DNA from: a bacterium | Lineage (GTDB): Bacteria; Patescibacteriota; Gracilibacteria; Peribacterales; Peribacteraceae | Assembly (NCBI GenBank): GCA_027623015.1 | Contig: JAQBVR010000014.1 | Location: 1-32,300 of the forward strand | Length of the DNA stretch: 32,300 nt | Direction: 5' to 3' | The notes under the pieces: model-generated | Told to the model about the DNA's origin: nothing | Databases searched by the model: none | The model's input: only the letters and a program-made list of their open reading frames with translations | Shown: positions 8,700 through 18,127 of the stretch, in pieces | Position numbering within the stretch: position 1 is the first letter of the stretch | How the letters are laid out: the number at the start of each line of letters is the position of its first letter | Made by a program: the position numbers and the translations under genes

Positions 8700-11612
8700 T
8701 TATTTCTTCTTCTGTTTCTTAAACATCTCACCAAGGTATTCACCTGTGTAGCTACCTTTTGTCTTTGCTACTTCTTCTGGTGTGCCTTTAGCGATGATCT
8801 TTCCACCGCCACTTCCACCGTCTGGCCCAAGGTCTATGACGTAGTCGACAGATTTGATGATATCGAGGTTATGTTCTATCACTAAGACAGTATTGCCCTT
8901 CTCAACTAAGCGCTGAAGTACTTCAAGAAGCTTCTGGATGTCATCAAAGTGCAGACCAGTTGTAGGCTCATCGAGGATGTAGAAGGTTTTACCTGTTGCG
9001 CGGCGCATGAGTTCTGTCGCTAGCTTGATGCGTTGTGCCTCTCCACCAGAGAGCGTCGTAGCACTTTGGCCAAGGTGGATGTAGGCAAGACCAACATCAA
9101 AGAGTGTCTCTAATTTCTTTTTGAGTGCGGGGATAGCAGTGAAGAACTCCAAAGACTCACGTACAGTCATATTGAGAATATCTGCGATCGTCTTTCCTTT
9201 ATGTGTAACCTCAAGCGTCTCGCGGTTGTAGCGCTGACCTTTGCACGTCTCACACGTCACGTAGACATCTGGTAGGAAGTGCATCTCGATTCGTTTCAGA
9301 CCATCTCCTTCACACTCCTCACAGCGACCACCCTTTACGTTGAAGCTAAAACGACCTGGCTTGTAGCCACGAAGTTTGGATTCTGGAATCCCTGCAAAGA
9401 GGTCGCGGATATCTGTAAATATACCTGTGTATGTTGCAGGATTACTGCGTGGCGTACGACCAATAGCAGACTGGTCGATGACGATAGCTTTGTCGAGTTC
9501 GCCTAGGCCTGTTATAGATTGTACATTTTGCGGACGAGCTTTTGCTTTGTTGAGCACATGGAGAAGTTCTGGTCCGAGTATTCCATGGATCAAGCTCGAC
9601 TTTCCAGAGCCCGATACACCTGTGATGCCGATCAGACACCCCAGAGGGATTTTGACGTCGACGTGCTGTAAGTTATGGTGATGTGCATCGGTGATAGTGA
9701 TGTACTTTCCGTTTCCTTTACGCCTCTTTTCTGGGATCTCTATAAATTTCTTTCCACTTAAGTATTGTCCAGTCACAGAGTTTTTATTTGCAACCAACTC
9801 TTCTGGTGTTCCTTGTGCTATAACTTCACCACCATATTTACCTGCACCAGGGCCAATCTCAAGGAGGTAGTCTGCAGTTTGGATAGTCTCTTCGTCATGC
9901 TCCACAACGATCACTGTATTTCCGAGATCACGTAGTTTCGTCATTGTAGAGATGAGTCGTGCGTTGTCTCTTTGGTGGAGACCGATGCTTGGCTCATCGA
10001 GAACGTAGAGAACTCCTTGGAGAGCAGAGCCTATTTGTGTCGCAAGACGTATTCGCTGAGCTTCACCGCCAGAGAGTGTTGCCGCACTACGCGAGAGAGT
10101 CAGGTAGGTCAGTCCGACATTCTCAAGGAATGTAAGCCGAGAGATCACTTCCAGTAAGACTTTTTTTACTATCGTAAAGTCATACGCACTGAGGGGCGCG
10201 ATTGTAGACGAAGTTATCCATTCTTTTTCACGGTGCTCTGGTGGTACAAGAGCGACGAAGAATGATTTGGCCTCGTTGATACTCATCTCCGTACCATCGA
10301 CGATGTTAGAGTCACCGACAGTGACACCAAGGATTTCACGCTTAAGTCTGCGTCCGTTGCAGCTTATACAAGAAAGTTCTTCCATATACCCTTCTATCTG
10401 ACTTCGCACGTAGCTACTATCTGTTTCACGATGTCGTCGTTCAAGGTTTGGAACCACTCCTTCATATTTTGTTTCGTATGTGCCATCAAAACTAGCGGAT
10501 TCATAATCCACCATCAGTTTTTTGTCGTACCCATTGAGGATGATGTCCTTATGCTCATCCGATAGTTTTTGCCACGGTATTTGCATACTAAATCCTACTT
10601 CTTCAGAGAGCGTTTCGAGAATCTTTACCATGAAACCCATACGGCTTGCAGATGTTGTCCAAGGATGGATGGCACCTTCTGCCAAGGAGAGCTTAGAGTT
10701 TGGGATGAGTGTTGGTTCATCAATACGAAGAATAGTGCCAAGTCCATGACAGCTTTCACAGGCGCCATGTGGAGAGTTGAATGAAAAACTGCGTGGCTCG
10801 ATACGGGGGATGTCGATCTCTGGATGATTTGGACAGGAAAAATCTTCACAAAACCGTGCCTCCTCATTTGTATCTGCATCGACAACTATCATAGATCCTT
10901 CCCCTTTTTTCAGACAGAGTTCAACAGAGTCTGCTAGCCGAGATCTGTTTGGATTTGACATATTTTCTTTAATTTCAAGGTCGCGCACCACCATACGGTC
11001 GACGATGATTGCGATGGTGTGGTGTTGTTTAGGATCGAGTTTGATATCCTCATCCACAGTGACTATTTGACCATCTATGCGCATACGTACAAATCCTTCT
11101 CTGCGTATCGCATCCAGAATCTTGATGTGCTCACCTTTGCGTCCATCGACGATAGGAGCGAGGAGAAATACCTTTTTACCTTCTTCCATACTTGCGATAG
11201 TATCGACGATCTTACTCGATGGTTGTTTTTGGAGTTGCTCATTACACTCGGGGCAGTGTACCTTGCCCACCTTAGCCCACAGTAGTCGCATATAGTCATA
11301 GATTTCTGTCGTTGTTCCAACAGTAGAACGAGGATTTCGCGGTGCTGTTTTTTGGTCTATGGAGATGGCAGGACTCAATCCCTCTATGCTTTCAACATCT
11401 GGCTTCTCCATCTGCGATATAAATTGTCGTGCATATGCAGAAAGACTTTCCACATACCGCCGTTGCCCTTCTGCAAATATCGTATCAAATGCGAGAGAGG
11501 ACTTTCCAGATCCTGAAAGACCAGTAATGACAGTAAGTTTATTACGTGGGATCTCGACGTTGATATTTTTAAGATTGTGCATCTTTGCACCCTTTACAAT
11601 GATTTTATCCAT
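8700..11612 (-). CDS. uvrA: excinuclease ABC subunit A
   Basis: Two ABC ATPase modules, [53 protein letters not shown], zinc-binding CxxC motifs, 970 aa. Confidence 0.98.
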   Translation of the reverse strand: MDKIIVKGAKMHNLKNINVEIPRNKLTVITGLSGSGKSSLAFDTIFAEGQRRYVESLSAYARQFISQMEKPDVESIEGLSPAISIDQKTAPRNPRSTVGTTTEIYDYMRLLWAKVGKVHCPECNEQLQKQPSSKIVDTIASMEEGKKVFLLAPIVDGRKGEHIKILDAIRREGFVRMRIDGQIVTVDEDIKLDPKQHHTIAIIVDRMVVRDLEIKENMSNPNRSRLADSVELCLKKGEGSMIVVDADTNEEARFCEDFSCPNHPEIDIPRIEPRSFSFNSPHGACESCHGLGTILRIDEPTLIPNSKLSLAEGAIHPWTTSASRMGFMVKILETLSEEVGFSMQIPWQKLSDEHKDIILNGYDKKLMVDYESASFDGTYETKYEGVVPNLERRHRETDSSYVRSQIEGYMEELSCISCNGRRLKREILGVTVGDSNIVDGTEMSINEAKSFFVALVPPEHREKEWITSSTIAPLSAYDFTIVKKVLLEVISRLTFLENVGLTYLTLSRSAATLSGGEAQRIRLATQIGSALQGVLYVLDEPSIGLHQRDNARLISTMTKLRDLGNTVIVVEHDEETIQTADYLLEIGPGAGKYGGEVIAQGTPEELVANKNSVTGQYLSGKKFIEIPEKRRKGNGKYITITDAHHHNLQHVDVKIPLGCLIGITGVSGSGKSSLIHGILGPELLHVLNKAKARPQNVQSITGLGELDKAIVIDQSAIGRTPRSNPATYTGIFTDIRDLFAGIPESKLRGYKPGRFSFNVKGGRCEECEGDGLKRIEMHFLPDVYVTCETCKGQRYNRETLEVTHKGKTIADILNMTVRESLEFFTAIPALKKKLETLFDVGLAYIHLGQSATTLSGGEAQRIKLATELMRRATGKTFYILDEPTTGLHFDDIQKLLEVLQRLVEKGNTVLVIEHNLDIIKSVDYVIDLGPDGGSGGGKIIAKGTPEEVAKTKGSYTGEYLGEMFKKQKKK

Positions 11613-11730
11613 AATTATGAGATATGTAAAAAACGCCCGCAGTCGTTGTGCCGCGTAGCAGAACGCTAGCTTAGCTACAAAACAGGCTCTTGTCTAGGGT
11701 AAAGGCTAAGTTTGGATAAATTACCAATGT

Positions 11731-11834
11731 GTTCCTAGTTCCTAGTTGCTCGTTGCTGGTTCCTTATAATACACATTCTTCAAAATACGCAAAAAAAGAA
11801 GCAAACTAGGAACAAGGAACTAGGAACAAGCAAC
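11731..11834. repeat. 7-bp-period inverted repeat in uvrA/ribE divergent region
   Basis: Left gttccta|gttccta|gttgctc|gttgctg|gttcctt (11731-11765); right (reverse complement) gttgctt|gttccta|gttcctt|gttccta|gtttgctt (11799-11834). Confidence 0.92.
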
Positions 11835-11855
11835 TCTACGCAGTAGAATAGCTCC

Positions 11856-12437
11856 GTGTTCACAGGAATCATCGAATCAATGGCTTCCGTTAAAGATCGT
11901 ACAGATACGCAACTTATCGTAGGGCGTCCAGCTCATTTCGACGATATCCGTATCGGTTCAAGCATCGCAGTATCTGGTGTATGTCTCTCTATTGTTGATT
12001 TTTCGGATGCACATATGACATTTGATGTCATCGATGAAACTTGGTCTCGGTCAAACTTTGTCTCCCTTCAAGAGGGAGACAAAGTAAATCTTGAGCGTGC
12101 CATGAAAGCAAGTGATCGACTTGAAGGGCACATTGTCCAAGGTCACTGTGAAGTTTCAGCAGAAATCTGCAATCGAAGTAGTGACGGTATAGATGTGGTC
12201 TTGCCCGAGGACCTTCTTCCATTTGTTGTCGTAAAAGGTTCCATCACACTCGACGGCGTATCGCTTACCGTTGCAGCGCTCAAAGGAGATATTTGTTCCG
12301 TTGCCCTTATTCCACTCACACTTGAGCGCACTACACTTGGTATACGAAGAGAAGGGGAGTGTGTAAATGTAGAGACGGACATTCTTATACGCCACGCAAA
12401 AAAAATAGCTCACTGTTCACCTGCACATGCGCACTGA
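11856..12437 (+). CDS. ribE: riboflavin synthase alpha chain
   Basis: MFTGIIES start motif (GTG start), duplicated lumazine-binding domains. Confidence 0.93.
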   Translation: MFTGIIESMASVKDRTDTQLIVGRPAHFDDIRIGSSIAVSGVCLSIVDFSDAHMTFDVIDETWSRSNFVSLQEGDKVNLERAMKASDRLEGHIVQGHCEVSAEICNRSSDGIDVVLPEDLLPFVVVKGSITLDGVSLTVAALKGDICSVALIPLTLERTTLGIRREGECVNVETDILIRHAKKIAHCSPAHAH

Positions 12438-12903
12438 TACACCTCCTCTCGTACGAGATTACATCAATCCTAACTGGAAGATTGGCATCGTCACATCGTC
12501 GTTTTACAAAGAGGAGATAGACAGCTTGGCAGAAGGTGCTATAGACGAGCTTTTAAAAGCTGGTATTGTACAATTACATTGTAAACGATATGACGTTCCA
12601 GGCTCATTTGAGATTCCGCTTATTGGTTCAGCTCTAGCCAAAAAAGGCGAAGTGGATGCACTCATCGGTCTCGGTATAATTGTTGAAGGGCAGACGCAAC
12701 ATGCACGTCTTCTTGCAGAGCAAACTGCACGAGGAATTATGGATGTGCAGCTACAGTATGGTATACCTTTTGCTTTTGAAGTTCTGTATGTAGATGCGCT
12801 AACAGATGCGCAAAATAGATGTTCAGGCTCTGGAAATAAAGGTAAAGAAGCAGCTAGTGCAGTCTTGCACGCTCTTGCCACAATCGAGCATATCAATTCA
12901 TGA
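12427..12903 (+). CDS. ribH: 6,7-dimethyl-8-ribityllumazine synthase
   Basis: IGIVTSSFYKEEI, VPGSFEIPL and ALIGLGIIVEGQTQH; overlaps ribE by 11 nt. Confidence 0.93.
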   Translation: MRTDTPPLVRDYINPNWKIGIVTSSFYKEEIDSLAEGAIDELLKAGIVQLHCKRYDVPGSFEIPLIGSALAKKGEVDALIGLGIIVEGQTQHARLLAEQTARGIMDVQLQYGIPFAFEVLYVDALTDAQNRCSGSGNKGKEAASAVLHALATIEHINS

Positions 12904-12961
12904 AACCTTGCACATCTGGGGCGTATCGCGGTAGCATATGCGGTAACCCTCCCAAAGATCT

Positions 12962-14359
12962 ATGGTTCAACGTACTTGGTATAGTTTGCCTCTCGGCCTT
13001 CTGCTCATTGCAGGAGTTGCACATGCGTCTATTTATTCAGACGTACCAGACGGACATATGTACCAAGACCCAGTAGAAACCCTCTCAAAAACTGGAGTAA
13101 TAGGAGGTAATCCAGATGGTACATTTGCACCAGATCGCGCTGTGAACAGAGCAGAACTTCTAAAGATGCTTTACCTTGCAAAAGGAAAAACGCCAGACCA
13201 AAGTAGTGTCCGATGTTTTCAAGACGTCCCACCCAATGCATGGTTTGAAAAGTATGTTTGCGATGCCGCTGTAAATCGTTACGTCAATGGATACCCAGAT
13301 GGTAGCTTCAAGCCAGGACAGGAAGTGAACCGTGTCGAAGCGATCAAGATGATCACCAATATCTTTGGCATCGAAGTTGCAGAGATCTCCGACTCCGATC
13401 GTGATGTCATCAATTTTGTCGATGTCTCTACATCTGCTTGGTATACCAAGTACTTGTATGCTGCATTTTCGAAACATATGCTTCCCATAGTAGGACAGGA
13501 GGGACCACGGTTTTATCCTGATGAACCACTTCTTCGTGGTGAGTCAGCTGCATACATTTACAACGGACTCAATGTGGAACTCCTCCAAGCGCGAGCGGAG
13601 GCAAATTCATCTAGTAGTAGTGACGAGGAAGAAGAAAGCTCTTCATCAACGGAATCAGAAGAAGAGTCTAGTAGCTCAGCAACAGCTGCAAGTAGTGCGA
13701 AGTCCAGTGTGCCAACAGGCCAAAAGACAAGTGATGTCAAAGTCAGCTTCCCATTTGATAAGAGTGGTAAGTTCGACAAAAAGAGGCCATATCTCTACAC
13801 ATTTACTCTCGACTCTGCGACAACAGCATTTACAGAAGTAGAGCTCGGTACTGCAGGGACCGTAACATGTCGTTTATACCTGCTGAAAGAAAACGGCTTC
13901 TCCGATGAGTATTACCTTGGTCAACAAGAGGGTAAGAAGTGCTACCTTCACGCATCACTCAATAGAGGGAATTACCAGTTACAACTTCAGCCTTCTGTAG
14001 CAGATGCAACATTTACGGTACGTTCTGTAATAAAAGAAGGAGATGGTAACGATGGATTTAGAGATGCTATCCGCATCTACGAAAACCAATCTTCCAACTA
14101 TACACTTGGTGTTAACGACATCACTGACTGGTTTAAATTTGTGATGACTGCGGAGTCTCTGATGACACTCGATCTTACCAATAGTGCAGATCTGGATTGT
14201 CTCGTCTACCCAATGTCCGATGTAGATCTTTATGGATTTACAAGCCCTGAGTGCAACAAAAGCTACTTGTACCCCGAAGGTACATATTTTGTCGCTGTGC
14301 ACCGAAAGATTGCCTCAAAATCTGTCCAAAAGAGCTATAGCATCTTGCTGCGCCGCTAG
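12962..14359 (+). CDS. SLH-domain surface protein with Ser/Glu linker
   Basis: Signal peptide, SLH repeats (YSDVPDGHMYQDPVETLSKTGVIGGNPDGTFAPDRAVNRAELLKML...), SSSSDEEEESSSSTESEEESSSS linker, beta-rich C-terminus. Confidence 0.88.
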   Translation: MVQRTWYSLPLGLLLIAGVAHASIYSDVPDGHMYQDPVETLSKTGVIGGNPDGTFAPDRAVNRAELLKMLYLAKGKTPDQSSVRCFQDVPPNAWFEKYVCDAAVNRYVNGYPDGSFKPGQEVNRVEAIKMITNIFGIEVAEISDSDRDVINFVDVSTSAWYTKYLYAAFSKHMLPIVGQEGPRFYPDEPLLRGESAAYIYNGLNVELLQARAEANSSSSSDEEEESSSSTESEEESSSSATAASSAKSSVPTGQKTSDVKVSFPFDKSGKFDKKRPYLYTFTLDSATTAFTEVELGTAGTVTCRLYLLKENGFSDEYYLGQQEGKKCYLHASLNRGNYQLQLQPSVADATFTVRSVIKEGDGNDGFRDAIRIYENQSSNYTLGVNDITDWFKFVMTAESLMTLDLTNSADLDCLVYPMSDVDLYGFTSPECNKSYLYPEGTYFVAVHRKIASKSVQKSYSILLRR

Positions 14360-14370
14360 AACATCTTAAT

Positions 14371-14457
14371 AGAGAAATAAGGGACTGGAAGTATTGATAC
14401 CAAGAAAGGTTTTTTTGAGTAGAACTCTCTTATTACACTTATTTCCCTTATTTCTCT
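14371..14457. repeat. 9-bp-period inverted repeat upstream of ribBA
   Basis: agagaaataaggga (14371-14384) pairs with tcccttatttctct (14444-14457); right arm nonamers tattacact|tatttccct|tatttctct. Confidence 0.85.
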
Positions 14458-14492
14458 TCATAAATAGGACCTCATCATCCATAATCAATTCA

Positions 14493-15704
14493 ATGAACAA
14501 GCTTTCAACAATCAAACAGGCAATAGACCAGCTCCAATCCGGAGGACTTGTCATCGTTATCGATGACGAGGGACGAGAGAACGAAGGAGATCTTGTCATA
14601 GCAGCAGAGTATATTTCTGAAGAGAAGATGGCATTTATCATCCGTCAAACTGGTGGCGTTGTCTGTCTTTCACTAAGCAATGCAATTGCTGACCAACTCG
14701 ACTTACCACCGATGGTACGTACAAATACTTCGCAGCATAAAACATCGTTTACAGAGAGCATAGAGGCGTCTGTAAATGTAACGACGGGTATTTCTGCTCA
14801 TGACAGAGCGCAAACTATTCTAGCAGCCATCAACTGTGCTGCAGCACCAGAGGATTTGTGTCGCCCCGGACATGTATTTCCACTACGTGCAAAAGATGGT
14901 GGTGTTCTCATTCGAGCAGGTCATACAGAGGCATCAGTTGACCTATGTATACTTGCAGGACTGCGTGCAGGTGCTGTTATCTCTGAGCTGATGCATGAAG
15001 ACGGTACGATGATGCGACTACCTGCACTACAAGAGTTTGCAACTTTGCACGAGATTCCCATCGTTTCTATTGCAGATTTGATCGCTTATAGACATCAGAA
15101 AGAAAGTTTTATACGACGCGAAGCTGAAACTATTCTTGAAACAAAAACAGGGCAGTGGCGAATGATTGTCTATAAAGATACAACATCCGATGCAGAACAT
15201 GTTGCCCTTATTAAAGGAGTTATCGACCCTATGATACCGACACTTGTTCGTGTGCATTCCGAGTGCCTCACAGGGGATGCATTTGGCTCTGTACATTGTG
15301 ACTGTGGTGGGCAGCTCGATGCAGCTATGCAGAAGATCGCAAAAGAGGATATGGGTGTCGTCGTCTATATGAAGCAAGAGGGGAGAGGGATTGGCCTTAC
15401 GAATAAAGTAAAAGCCTATGAGCTACAGCGAACAGAGGGTGTAGATACCGTAGAAGCGAATACTCGGCTTGGCTTACCCTCAGATCTACGAACCTATGGC
15501 ATAGGGGCACAAATCCTGAAAGACGTTGGAGTAGGCAATATCCGTATGTTGACAAATAATCCTAAGAAGATCGTTGGTCTCGATGGATATGGACTGCACA
15601 TTGTAGAACAAGTACGTCTCGAGCAGTCAGAGCTTTCAAAAAAGCAACGCACCTACTTGCAAACAAAAAAAGAAAAGATGGGACACTGGTTGGAAAATGT
15701 ATAA
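14493..15704 (+). CDS. ribBA: bifunctional 3,4-dihydroxy-2-butanone-4-phosphate synthase / GTP cyclohydrolase II
   Basis: DDEGRENEGDLVIAAE; VRVHSECLTGDAFGSVHCDCGGQL; YMKQEGRGIGL; start set at MNKLSTIKQA. Confidence 0.95.
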   Translation: MNKLSTIKQAIDQLQSGGLVIVIDDEGRENEGDLVIAAEYISEEKMAFIIRQTGGVVCLSLSNAIADQLDLPPMVRTNTSQHKTSFTESIEASVNVTTGISAHDRAQTILAAINCAAAPEDLCRPGHVFPLRAKDGGVLIRAGHTEASVDLCILAGLRAGAVISELMHEDGTMMRLPALQEFATLHEIPIVSIADLIAYRHQKESFIRREAETILETKTGQWRMIVYKDTTSDAEHVALIKGVIDPMIPTLVRVHSECLTGDAFGSVHCDCGGQLDAAMQKIAKEDMGVVVYMKQEGRGIGLTNKVKAYELQRTEGVDTVEANTRLGLPSDLRTYGIGAQILKDVGVGNIRMLTNNPKKIVGLDGYGLHIVEQVRLEQSELSKKQRTYLQTKKEKMGHWLENV

Positions 15705-15711
15705 TGACGAA

Positions 15712-15802
15712 ATTCAAAAAAACAAAAAACTAAAAAAAACAAAAATTTAGTGGTGACTCTCATCGCTTTTGAAGTTTGGAATTTGTGATTTGTAATTTAA
15801 TT
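15712..15802. repeat. 7-bp-period array with weak A-rich opposing arm, downstream of ribBA
   Basis: Right side tttgaag|tttggaa|tttgtga|tttgtaa|tttaatt (15768-15802); left side A-rich attcaaa/acaaa-type words. Confidence 0.6.
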
Positions 15803-15803
15803 A

Positions 15804-15888
15804 GTGTATATAAAAAATAATACATGTATATACAAATAAAGTGTATATAAGAAGTTATACAAAACCTCATGTATATCAAAAGTTATAC
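15804..15888. repeat. TGTATATA / AGTTATAC repeat cluster
   Basis: gtgtatata 15804, atgtatata 15824, gtgtatata 15841, atgtatatc 15869; agttatac 15853 and 15881 (28-bp spacing). Confidence 0.6.
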
Positions 15889-15907
15889 ATATATATAATG
15901 TATTACG

Positions 15908-15934
15908 AAAAAAACCAAAAAAAACCAAAAAAAA
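15908..15934. promoter_or_regulatory. three A-tracts phased at about 10 bp (predicted bent DNA)
   Basis: gaaaaaaaccaaaaaaaaccaaaaaaaacg upstream of the H1-like gene. Confidence 0.55.
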
Positions 15935-16152
15935 CGTGTAGAAAATTGACGGGTAAAATCATGCAAAAAACACACTGCTTTACACGTACTTTTACGCTTT
16001 GTATAAACAAAAACACAGTAGTTCACTCTAAAAGTGCATAACACACTAAAACATAATTGTATTTTTACGCTTCGCAAAAGCCCTTTTCGTTTGTGTAAAG
16101 ACCCGTAAAATTACATTCAATCCTTTCCTTTTATTTATTCCACCCTTGTTAT

Positions 16153-16338
16153 ATGGCTGTACGTAAGAAAAAAGCTGTAAAGCGCACTCCTGCTAAGCGC
16201 AAGACTGTAAAGAAGGCAGCTCGCAAGCCAGCTGCTCGTAAGACAGTAAAGCGCAAGCCAGCTGCGAAGAAGAAGACAACTGCTAAGAAGGCAGTTCGCA
16301 AGCCTGCAAAGCGTAAGGCTGCAAAAAGGAGGAAATAA
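16153..16338 (+). CDS. histone H1-like Lys/Ala/Arg-rich DNA-binding protein
   Basis: MAVRKKKAVKRTPAKRKTVKKAARKPAARKTVKRKPAAKKK...; low-complexity basic 61 aa. Confidence 0.8.
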   Translation: MAVRKKKAVKRTPAKRKTVKKAARKPAARKTVKRKPAAKKKTTAKKAVRKPAKRKAAKRRK

Positions 16339-16364
16339 TTCATCCCTCTTACTGTCTAGGCTTG

Positions 16365-16395
16365 AAAAGCACCTTCCGCTCGCGGAGGGTGTTTT
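16365..16395. terminator. bidirectional rho-independent terminator
   Basis: aaaagcaccttccgctcgcggagggtgtttt, between convergent H1-like and TrpR-like genes. Confidence 0.9.
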
Positions 16396-16411
16396 CATAG
16401 CTATATATTTC

Positions 16412-16693
16412 TTACTTCTTTAGTCGGTCGAGAAGCATGCGAAAACCACCTTTGCCGTACTGAAGAGCTCGAGAACCTCTTGTGATCTTGCTTATACTCA
16501 GATGCAGTTTTTCTGCTATGTCTCTTTGTGGAAGACCACTGTCTAGCTCTTGTATCAGTTGCCAGCGCTCTGCTAGAGAGTCCAACTCCTTCGGCGTAAG
16601 CATATCTTCGAGAAACTTCTCAGCCTCTTCGGGATTGTGGATACTTGCAAATAGCGTATAGAGCTCCCTGTAGTGTTTCTGAGGAATTTTCAT
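16412..16693 (-). CDS. TrpR/YerC/YecD-family DNA-binding protein
   Basis: FLEDMLTPKELDSLAERWQLIQELDSGLPQRDIAEKLHLSISKITRGSRAL. Confidence 0.9.
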   Translation of the reverse strand: MKIPQKHYRELYTLFASIHNPEEAEKFLEDMLTPKELDSLAERWQLIQELDSGLPQRDIAEKLHLSISKITRGSRALQYGKGGFRMLLDRLKK

Positions 16694-16727
16694 AGAGTTC
16701 TTTTACTATACCTGTTGACGAGCCGAA

Positions 16728-17231
16728 GTGCAAGGTGTACCGTTACAGCGTTACATGATTACAGCAGCTTCAGAGGTTGGCTTGCAGACTATAGACGATA
16801 CACCTGTATTGTCAGATGAAGATGTCATAGGTCCAGATGGTCGCAAGGCAAAGCTCTATGTGCACTATCATGGAGTATTACCAGAAGGTGCCATATCACC
16901 AGATACGAACATGGCTACTATTACGACGAGCGAGCATCGAGCAAAGTTTATCTCCGCTATTGATACGGTTGATAATCCATTTGCCATAGACGATATGCAC
17001 TCATTACGAGAGGTGGAAACAAGCCTAGAGGCGAAGGGAGTACCTAAAGATATTCGTGTTCAGATTCTTAGAGCGCTAGAAAGAGACACCTTTGCGAGCA
17101 AGTTTGACATCATTCGTGATGCAACAAGAGGAAATTTCTCTGCTGTGGTATCTCAAATAGGCCCAGACCCTCGAACAGTACAGCGTGAAAAACAAGTGGC
17201 AAAAGAGGAGACTAATACTAGAGGATGGTAG
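16728..17231 (+). CDS. hypothetical protein
   Basis: ORF 167 aa; start may be 16755 (MITAASEV). Confidence 0.55.
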   Translation: MQGVPLQRYMITAASEVGLQTIDDTPVLSDEDVIGPDGRKAKLYVHYHGVLPEGAISPDTNMATITTSEHRAKFISAIDTVDNPFAIDDMHSLREVETSLEAKGVPKDIRVQILRALERDTFASKFDIIRDATRGNFSAVVSQIGPDPRTVQREKQVAKEETNTRGW

Positions 17232-17271
17232 ATATGGTTTGATGGGCTCTTCGACTTCACTGTGTTTCGCT

Positions 17272-17593
17272 CCAGCCGTCGCCTCTAGGCTATCAGTCGC
17301 GGCGAGACCGCATATCGACGGATGGCCGGCAGGCAGAGTCATTCGACTCTACTGATTACTAGTGGTTTACCATGAGCGAGGCCCCAGAGGGCCGAGTCGA
17401 ATGGTGCCCGCGGTAGGACTCGAACCTACAACCCCCGGTTCCGAAGACCGGTGCTCTATCCAATTGAGCCACGCGGGCGAGTATTTGAATGATAATCTAG
17501 AACCGAACACCGCACATCTTTTTTTATGCTTTCCTGACCTCCGTCAGGAAATACCCAGTTGCCTGTCCACCATAGCCCAGAGGCGACGGCTGG
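17272..17593. repeat. 22-nt inverted repeat flanking tRNA-Arg (17272-17293 / 17572-17593)
   Basis: ccagccgtcgcctctaggctat against atagcccagaggcgacggctgg, 21/22 complementary. Confidence 0.85.
17402..17478 (-). tRNA. tRNA-Arg (anticodon TCG), CCA encoded
   Basis: gcccgcg...ccggt-cttcgga-accgg...ggttcgagtcc...cgcgggcacca cloverleaf on the minus strand. Confidence 0.95.
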
Positions 17594-17647
17594 AGGCGAA
17601 GGTGGAAGCCATGCGGGCAGGTAACCCAATCATAGCTGATTGAAGGT

Positions 17648-17673
17648 TAGCCCAGCAATTTATTGCTGGGCTA
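17648..17673. terminator. strong hairpin upstream of 17744 ORF
   Basis: tagcccagcaa-ttta-ttgctgggcta, perfect 11-bp stem. Confidence 0.6.
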
Positions 17674-17743
17674 TTTAGGTAATCAGAAGCAATGTATTGC
17701 TGTTTGTAATATGAGAAATAAAGAATTACGGTATAATCCCCAC

Positions 17744-18127
17744 ATGCCTCTCAAAGACGACAAAGACGAGTTTATCTCCCAAAGTAACCAAGATGCTCTC
17801 AAAAGCCGAAATCAGGTAAAAGAGGAGAAGTTGAAGGAAAAATCTGCACGCAAAGGCAAGCTCAGTGAACTGCAACGAAATTTACTGATGCAGCAAGTTA
17901 GTGAGGGTGCAGATATAAATGCTGCTCATGCTGATGAAGAAACCAAGAAGCTAAAGCAAAGACAGGAAGAGAGTGATGACACAGAAACTTTTGGTCGTAA
18001 GTCTGCAGATGATATGAAGCTAGACGCTCAAGCACAAATCGATGCAGATACCCTCATCGCTTTAGAAGCTCTCGATGAAGAAGAAAAACGCGAATCCGAA
18101 CAAGAATATCATGATGATGCTGCGTAG
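17744..18127 (+). CDS. small highly charged hypothetical protein
   Basis: MPLKDDKDEFISQSNQDALKSR...; tataat upstream at about 17731; end overlaps next gene. Confidence 0.65.
   Translation: MPLKDDKDEFISQSNQDALKSRNQVKEEKLKEKSARKGKLSELQRNLLMQQVSEGADINAAHADEETKKLKQRQEESDDTETFGRKSADDMKLDAQAQIDADTLIALEALDEEEKRESEQEYHDDAA

Noticed and set aside
11613-11855. FMN riboswitch upstream of ribE
   Set aside because: No RFN-like conserved segments recognised; the gap is dominated by the heptamer hairpin. An Infernal scan would be decisive.
16149-16398. Antisense ORFs across the H1-like gene (87 aa and 64 aa, minus strand)
   Set aside because: Low-complexity shadows of the Lys/Ala/Arg-repeat coding sequence.
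17402-17478. Integrated element at tRNA-Arg
   Set aside because: No integrase or duplicated tRNA 3' end seen; only the flanking inverted repeat is supported.
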